DNA of 64,000 nucleotides from Actinomycetes bacterium (GTDB taxonomy: Bacteria > Actinomycetota > Acidimicrobiia > Acidimicrobiales > RAAP-2), in assembly GCA_021846325.1 (NCBI GenBank), contig JAJZBX010000005.1:62001-126000 (forward strand), given 5' to 3'. This document shows, in pieces, positions 59,049 through 64,000 of the stretch. Position 1 is the stretch's first letter. Every line of letters begins with the position of its first letter. The position numbers and the translations under genes were made by a program. The notes under the pieces are model-generated. The model saw nothing but the letters and a program-made list of their open reading frames with translations. It was not told the DNA's origin and did no database searches.

Positions 59049-59621
59049 TCAGTTCGTGAGGCGCGACGCCCAGTCGGCCGTTTCCAGGACAGCAGCTTGA
59101 CGCGGGAATACTTTGTCCATCAGCATCCGGTGCACGTCGTCGTCCATATCGGCGCAGGCGTCTCGCAACACGGTGAGGCGAAAGTCAAGGTCGGCCGCTT
59201 GTCGCACGGTGGAGAGCACCACGCCGCTGGTCGCGATACCACTCACGACCAGTGAGTCCACGGACTTCGCTCGCAAGACTACGTCGAGGTCGCTACCCGA
59301 AAACGCACTCACTCGTCGTTTCACCACGACGATGTCGCCCGGCTGCGGGGCCAGTCGCGCGTGAATGGCGGTGGATGCATCAGTCTCCCAGAGGTCCGTC
59401 GACGTGGTGAGGCGAGCGAATGACTGGTTTTTTGGACTGACTTCCGGGGCCCCTTCCCGGAAGGCCACGCGCACAAAGATGACGAGACGTTGCTGGGAAC
59501 GCGCCACCTCGATCGCGGACTCAGTCGCCTTGAGCAGTGCCTCGGCCCGCGACCCGATTCGTTCCAGGATGCCGTTTTGCATATCCATGACCAACAACGC
59601 TTCGCTCACACCGAACTCCAT
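59049..59621 (-). CDS. Isochorismatase-fold protein, catalytic Cys not evident
   Basis: 190 residues. Rossmann-like isochorismatase fold: LLVMDMQNGILERIG (Asp), DIVVVKRRVSAFSGSDLDVV (Lys) and VVSGIATSGVVLSTVRQAAD. At the position where cysteine hydrolases have Cys the sequence has Val (SGVVLST). So it is either a Cys-independent hydrolase, as in isochorismatases proper, or inactive. ATG 59621 chosen. No operon partner; 128 empty bases separate it from the YbjQ-like operon end. Confidence 0.8.
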   Translation of the reverse strand: MEFGVSEALLVMDMQNGILERIGSRAEALLKATESAIEVARSQQRLVIFVRVAFREGAPEVSPKNQSFARLTTSTDLWETDASTAIHARLAPQPGDIVVVKRRVSAFSGSDLDVVLRAKSVDSLVVSGIATSGVVLSTVRQAADLDFRLTVLRDACADMDDDVHRMLMDKVFPRQAAVLETADWASRLTN

Positions 59622-60235
59622 TCATGTCCATTGATCGCGATGTCGCACTTTGCCACGACGCCAGCCTTGTCGGCTAACGCATTCGAGTCACCGAACCGAA
59701 TCACAGGCTAACCAGATGCTCGCCACGATGTCGCGGCGGACCAGAAACTACGCTCGCGATCACGCCGTGTCGCCTGACCAAGTCCCGGTCTCCTCGAATC
59801 CGAACCTCGAGCCGCTCGCTCGGCGATCCGTCACCTTCGTCGATGAAGAACTGACGGTCGTCGGCGCTCGGAAAACAGAAAGCGGAGAATTTCGCCCAGC
59901 ACGTACGGTCGGTGACCGCGCGGCCGGTCCGCTCTCTGAGGTCCCGTGAGAGGCGTGCGGAGGTACTTGCGACCAAGGTGCGGAATCTCCGGGAGCGAAT
60001 CGAATAGTTGCTCGCCGCGATGGAGGTCGATTAAGTCCCCGCACCCGACATCGACGAGATTGCCGTGATTGCCCACTTCGAATCAGCACTCACCACGGTT
60101 TCGGTCACGGCGCGCAAGGTACTCCTCATCGGTGCTCGTCCACGAGTTCCGCGTCGAGAATTGTTTCCGAGTTGTACCGCCCTGACGCATGCCGAATGTG
60201 CGCGGGGCCGATGGCCCGCGCTCTGGTACGAGCGG
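59622..60235. other. Gene-poor, possibly degenerate stretch next to tRNA-Arg
   Basis: About 610 bases. Several overlapping minus-strand frames are open (around 59700-60080) with protein-like bits such as DSLPEIPHLGRKYLRTP, but in more than one frame and without a ribosome site, so a decayed gene is likely. I cannot name it. Confidence 0.5.
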
Positions 60236-60307
60236 TGCCCCCGGCAGGACTCGAACCTGCGCTCACGGTTTAGGAAACCGATGCTCTATCCCCTGAGCTA
60301 CGAGGGC
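60236..60307 (-). tRNA. tRNA-Arg (anticodon CCT)
   Basis: Reads GCCCTCGTAGCTCAGGGGAT from 60307. Acceptor GCCCTCG pairs with CGGGGGC (60243-60237) with one G-U; the D arm GCTC, anticodon loop TTCCTAA giving CCT, and T arm GCAGG-TTCGAGT-CCTGC are all complete. Discriminator is A at 60236 and CCA is not encoded. It decodes AGG, a rare Arg codon in such genomes. Confidence 0.95.
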
Positions 60308-60311
60308 GGGA

Positions 60312-60347
60312 CTTCCGCGCGAACCTCCGCGTGAAGCTCCGCGCGTA
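60312..60347. repeat. Three imperfect 12-bp direct repeats beside the tRNA
   Basis: CTTCCGCGCGAA, CCTCCGCGTGAA and GCTCCGCGCGTA lie head to tail just upstream of the tRNA 5' end. Core is TCCGCG. Significance unknown. Confidence 0.7.
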
Positions 60348-60455
60348 AATCGTTCCCAAGCCTACGCCGTGCGAATTCAACGGCTACTCCGGAAACGATC
60401 CACCCTATGATGGAGGCAAAGAGAGTCTTTGTCTTTTATTTGTCTATGGAGGACC

Positions 60456-60797
60456 ATGAGCAGAGCGTCGATGATTGCGCAGCTTGAGTCGTTGCGCGCA
60501 GAGAAGGAACTCGAAGTCGCAGAGACCATCGCGGAACTGCGTGGGATGGACGCCCGAATCGCTTCGTTGAAGGCCGGAGTCACGCTGAAGGGCGATCTTG
60601 CCTCGCTTACAAGGACTGACGCGATAGTCCAGGTGTTGCATTCGGCCGGTGCCATGCTCTCTCCGACCGAGATCGTGTCGCGCCTCAACTCCGCAGGTCG
60701 CCAAGACGATCGACGATCTGTGACGGCGACATTGAACTACTTGCTCCAACAGAAAGTCGTTCTCAGACCCTCCAAGGGGCTCTACTTGGCAGTGTGA
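60456..60797 (+). CDS. Coiled-coil plus winged-helix protein
   Basis: 113 residues. N-terminal helix (SMIAQLESLRAEKELEVAET, then IAELRGMDARIASLKAG) looks like a coiled coil for dimerisation. The C-terminal part (TRTDAIVQVLHSAGAMLSPT, EIVSRLNSAGRQDDRRSVTA, TLNYLLQQKVVLRPSKGLYL) is a winged helix. It could be a small DNA-binding regulator. GGAGG stands 3 bases before ATG 60456. Upstream DNA is AT-rich (60415-60450) and the gene is visibly lower in GC than the rest of the window, like hsdR beside it. Confidence 0.75.
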   Translation: MSRASMIAQLESLRAEKELEVAETIAELRGMDARIASLKAGVTLKGDLASLTRTDAIVQVLHSAGAMLSPTEIVSRLNSAGRQDDRRSVTATLNYLLQQKVVLRPSKGLYLAV

Positions 60798-60891
60798 ACG
60801 GTCGACCCACGTAGCTCCAGTTACAGACCCGCGTGAACTGGATGCCGACCCTGTAGTGACGGATTGTCGACCGCGAGGGTGGTGCAGCTAG

Positions 60892-63800
60892 CTACGCAGC
60901 CACGGTGTAGATCGAGCGTCCGTCGTCCCAGTAACTGTCGAAGACATGCTGGTAGACGACGTCACACTTCTGTGCGTAGATCGGCCGCGTGAAGGCGTCT
61001 GGCAGGCGGTCGAGGATCTCTTCGACGGTTACGCGTACCGACGCCCGAGTCGCCTGCTCCTTGCGCCAGTCCAAGACGATCTTGTCGCGCTTCAAGACTT
61101 CAAGGAGCTCCGCAGCTACACGCTTCACCTGCGCGGTCTCGTTGTCGGAGAGCTCCGGGGCCGGCCTTGTCAGAATATCGAAGATGGCCAGTTGCTCTTC
61201 GCTGAGTCCTTCCGCGAGCGAACGGGCCTCCTCTTGAGTGAGGGCGTTGCTGAAGTCGAGCAGCTGCTGGAAGAAGGTTTCGACGTTGATGCTCCCGGCG
61301 TTGTAGTCCTCTACCAGTTTCTCGAACCGCTCTACTAGGTCGACACGAGCAGGGTTGAGCCGAACGAGGGCTGCAACCTTTGCTGAGAGCAGCGAACGAA
61401 GTCGCTGGGCCGCTGTACGTGGGCGCCCTCGCTTGAAGGCCTCCTCGAGACCCTTCCAGTCCACTGCGCCCAGATCGAAGAGGGCCTCTACTTCGCTATC
61501 TGGGATCAAGTACTCGTTCGCCGCGACGGACTCGTCGAGGAGTTGCTCGATTCGTCCCATGACTCCCGAGATATTGGGTGGCTCGATATTCGCCGAGATT
61601 CCGTCAGCGAGGAACTTGGCCACGGCGCGTGCGCGACTGAACTCGTTGGCGCGGACGTCGGGCAGGATTGCCTTGTAGAGGCGATTGACCAGTGCAGCAC
61701 GCGAGGTAAAGGCGATTCGCTCGTCATCGTCCACCATCAGCATCTCGACGGCCTCTTTACCGGCGGCCACCAACGCGAAGCCGCTCAGGCGTCCCAGAGC
61801 GTCGAGGTCGACGTCACGCGCCAGACAGAAGGACCGGAGGTCATCGATGGCTTCTCGGGTCGCCTCCACCAGTTGCCCCTTCTCCTCGACGGGCAACTCA
61901 CCCGACGCGCCGCCCACCGCGTAGATAGCCAGAGCCGCCTGCAGGTTGCGAAAGACGTCGACGTAGGCGACGACGAGCCCGTTGTTCTTCTCTGGGAAGA
62001 CGCGGTTGGCCCGGGTGATGGTCTGCATCAGGGTGTGGTTCCGCAGTGGCTTGTCAAGATACACGGTCGAGAGCGAGGGGACGTCGAAACCTGTCGTCCA
62101 CATCGAACAGACGAAGGCCAGGCGAAATGGATCCGAGGCGTTCTTGAACTTGTCCTCGAGGTTCTCTTCGACCATTCGCCTGCGGTGCGTCGAAATGTCC
62201 AGGCCGCGCTCGGCCATTTCCGCGATCTCGTTCTGCGACTGAGAGATGACTACGGCCATGTCTGTCTCGCGCATGAAGGCGACCTCGCGCTGTACGAGGT
62301 CCACCTCCTCGTCGGTAAGCCCTCCTCCGTGGAGGGACTCTTCGTTCCTTTGAAGGCGCTCTCGCCAGAATCGCTGGACCTTCTCAAAGGTGCGCACTGT
62401 CGTCACCTTGTCGATGGAGACGACCATTGCCTTACCGGGAAAGCCGCGACCCAGAAAGTGATTCACAATGTCGCGGGCTACCGCCTCAAGCCGGTCGTCT
62501 CGGGTGATGAGCTCGTACTGCTGGCCGAGCGCCCGACCAAGTTGACGTTCCTGGTCCTCGTCGAGACCGGCCTCTTCAACAATGGCCATCAGATCGTCGC
62601 CGAAGGTCGGGTTCTCGATTTCGAGTTGCGGAATCCGGTTCTCGTAGTAGAGCGGGACCGTCGCGTGGTCGGAAGCCGAGGCGGCAAAATTGTAGACCGA
62701 GACGTAGTCGCCGAAAACCTCGCGGGTACGTTCTTCGCCAGCGATGAGCGGTGTCCCGGTGAAGCCCAAGAAGCCAGCGTTCGGAAGCGCGTTACGCATG
62801 TTGAGCGCCAGCGTGTCGTACTGAGTGCGGTGAGCCTCATCGGTGATGACGATGACGTCATCTCTCTCGGAGATGACCGGGTGCACCTCACCCTTCTCAG
62901 TGCGGAACTTCTGGATCAGGGTGAAGACGTAGCGGTGATCCTCGGCCAGGAGTTGTCTTAAGTGAGCAGAGCCGGTGGCGCGCATGTGCTTCTCGGTGAT
63001 GACTCCGGCGTAGGTGAACTCCTTATAGGCCTGCTCGTCTAGGTCGTCGCGGTCGGTGACGATGACGAAGGACCAGTTCCCGGGCATCTTGCGCAACACC
63101 TTCTGGGAGAAGAAGAGCATCGACATCGTCTTGCCCGAACCCTGGGTGTGCCAGAAGACTCCGAGCTTGCCACGCTCTTCCGGCGGCGCAAGGCGCAACT
63201 CACCTAGACGGGCCAGCGCGCTGTTGACTCCCAGGTACTGATGGTTACGGGCGAGAAGTTTGATGAACTTACTAGGGAGATCCTGGAACGCCACGAAGTT
63301 CTCGAGGATGTCCAGAAGGCGTTCCTTCGTGCACATTCCGCGAATGACCGTTTCCAACGAGACAACACCCTGTTCGCCCTCGGAGTTGATCTTCTTCCAT
63401 TCCGAGAAGAATTCCCAGTCCGATGTGATGGTGCCAACTTTGCTCTCGGCGCCATTCGACAGGAGGATGAACCCGTTGGCTGCAAACAAGTGCGGGACAG
63501 TGTCCCGATAGTCGCTGAGGTTCTCGTCGTAGGCGTTCTTCAGGTTCTTGTGTGATGCCTTGAGTTCGATGAAGACGAGCGGTATTCCATTGACGAACCC
63601 GACGAGGTCGGCCCGGCGGTGATAGAGATCGGAGTGGACCCAGAACTGGGAGACAACCAGGAAGTCGTTGTTCTCAGGGTTTGCCCAGTCGATGATCGAG
63701 AGACGCTCTGGCAGGGTCGATCCATCTGGCTGACGGACCGGTACCTCGACACGATCTCGCAGCAGCACGTGAATCTCTTGGTTGGCTCGTCCGTAGTGCA

Positions 63801-64000
63801 TCGCCGCGCGAGACCTCGTGACTTCGGTGACAGCCAACTCGACGGCCTCTGCTGGGACGCCTGGATTCAACCGCTCGATGGCAGCACGCAGTCGTTGGCT
63901 CAGAAAGACCTCGGCCCGATTGTCACGCCCGAGCGTTCCCGAGGGACCCATGGTCTCCTGCATTGCGTTCACGTGAGCCCAGCCGAGCTCTTCGAAGAGG
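60892..64000 (-). CDS. hsdR: Type I restriction enzyme endonuclease/translocase subunit HsdR, 5' end cut by window edge
   Basis: At least 1036 residues. The frame is still open at base 64000 with LFEELGWAHVNAMQETMG, so the true start lies beyond the window. The PD-ExK nuclease domain (GFVNGIPLVFIELKASHKN) leads to SF2 helicase motor motifs: I GVFWHTQGSGKTMSMLFFS, Ia VIVTDRDDLDEQ, II VIVITDEAHRTQYD, III NAGFLGFTGTPL, VI TITRANRVFPEKNNG. The C-terminal part is helical. HsdR translocates and cuts DNA at unmethylated sites with HsdM and HsdS, which should lie to the right because hsdR usually comes last. Lower GC than the neighbours suggests horizontal transfer. Confidence 0.95.
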   Translation of the reverse strand, partial: LFEELGWAHVNAMQETMGPSGTLGRDNRAEVFLSQRLRAAIERLNPGVPAEAVELAVTEVTRSRAAMHYGRANQEIHVLLRDRVEVPVRQPDGSTLPERLSIIDWANPENNDFLVVSQFWVHSDLYHRRADLVGFVNGIPLVFIELKASHKNLKNAYDENLSDYRDTVPHLFAANGFILLSNGAESKVGTITSDWEFFSEWKKINSEGEQGVVSLETVIRGMCTKERLLDILENFVAFQDLPSKFIKLLARNHQYLGVNSALARLGELRLAPPEERGKLGVFWHTQGSGKTMSMLFFSQKVLRKMPGNWSFVIVTDRDDLDEQAYKEFTYAGVITEKHMRATGSAHLRQLLAEDHRYVFTLIQKFRTEKGEVHPVISERDDVIVITDEAHRTQYDTLALNMRNALPNAGFLGFTGTPLIAGEERTREVFGDYVSVYNFAASASDHATVPLYYENRIPQLEIENPTFGDDLMAIVEEAGLDEDQERQLGRALGQQYELITRDDRLEAVARDIVNHFLGRGFPGKAMVVSIDKVTTVRTFEKVQRFWRERLQRNEESLHGGGLTDEEVDLVQREVAFMRETDMAVVISQSQNEIAEMAERGLDISTHRRRMVEENLEDKFKNASDPFRLAFVCSMWTTGFDVPSLSTVYLDKPLRNHTLMQTITRANRVFPEKNNGLVVAYVDVFRNLQAALAIYAVGGASGELPVEEKGQLVEATREAIDDLRSFCLARDVDLDALGRLSGFALVAAGKEAVEMLMVDDDERIAFTSRAALVNRLYKAILPDVRANEFSRARAVAKFLADGISANIEPPNISGVMGRIEQLLDESVAANEYLIPDSEVEALFDLGAVDWKGLEEAFKRGRPRTAAQRLRSLLSAKVAALVRLNPARVDLVERFEKLVEDYNAGSINVETFFQQLLDFSNALTQEEARSLAEGLSEEQLAIFDILTRPAPELSDNETAQVKRVAAELLEVLKRDKIVLDWRKEQATRASVRVTVEEILDRLPDAFTRPIYAQKCDVVYQHVFDSYWDDGRSIYTVAA

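Noticed and set aside
60236-60307. tRNA-Arg as an attachment site for the restriction island
   Set aside because: No duplicated 3' tRNA segment or integrase is visible in the window, so it is kept only as a boundary observation.

Overview
This is a high-GC, gene-dense window from a bacterium that looks actinobacterial. The evidence is: a 27-residue homologue of the mycobacterial ribosomal protein bL37; the metG-tatD-(cell-wall protein)-rsmA gene order; GAF-ANTAR regulators; a class F-type sortase; PHO-box-like 11-bp repeats; and many genes whose start codon lies about 6 bases after a TANNNT -10 hexamer, which implies leaderless mRNAs. Gene content (several acyl-CoA dehydrogenases, a P450, a split pst locus) reminds me of Acidimicrobiia, but that is a guess without a tree.

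Layout. Bases 1-7.0 kb (minus) hold a translation and cell-wall cluster: rsmI, metG, tatD, a PASTA plus double-psi-barrel protein in the slot used by rpfB/yabE elsewhere, and rsmA running off the left edge. bL37 and a glycerophosphodiesterase with two small membrane proteins lie upstream. 7.5-10.6 kb has a CtaG-type oxidase assembly protein, an HTH protein, a small membrane protein and an exported protein. 10.8-18.8 kb has an adenosine-kinase-like PfkB, an M1 aminopeptidase, a GDT1 transporter and a glycosyltransferase/methyltransferase/toroid-cyclase-like trio. 18.9-29.9 kb has acyl-CoA dehydrogenase, MarR-MFS, NifU-like protein, P450, carbonic anhydrase, amidase and pstSCA.

30.0-40.95 kb is a decayed, accessory-looking stretch. 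It holds a frameshifted P-loop kinase, IS21-type IstA pieces at two places, an ABC-F remnant, and a dead thymidine kinase. Among these are intact genes: an iron-permease-like protein, a winged-helix protein, two GAF-ANTAR proteins, a microprotein cluster, an ice-binding-fold surface protein with its own sortase, pstB alone, and pfkA. pstB and pstS, 10 kb apart, carry the same promoter architecture (two good 11-bp PHO-like units, 5 bp, then a TAC..T -10), so they are probably one phosphate regulon.

41-55.7 kb is metabolic: a TrmO-like protein, thioesterase, PfkB kinase, proline-iminopeptidase-like hydrolase, metal-dependent hydrolase, YbjQ, NAD(P)HX repair enzyme, two acyl-CoA dehydrogenases, acyl-CoA synthetase, nitrilase-family amidase, and ACT-malic enzyme. 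It ends with a CIRCE-controlled Hsp20 followed by a clear terminator.

56.0-58.9 kb is the best candidate for an undescribed system. Four translationally coupled genes encode one small soluble protein and three proteins built mostly from duplicated, divergent YbjQ-like modules, read from a leaderless promoter. 59-64 kb has an isochorismatase-fold protein, a gene-poor stretch, tRNA-Arg(CCT), a winged-helix protein and the last gene (hsdR, 5' end cut off) of a type I restriction system.
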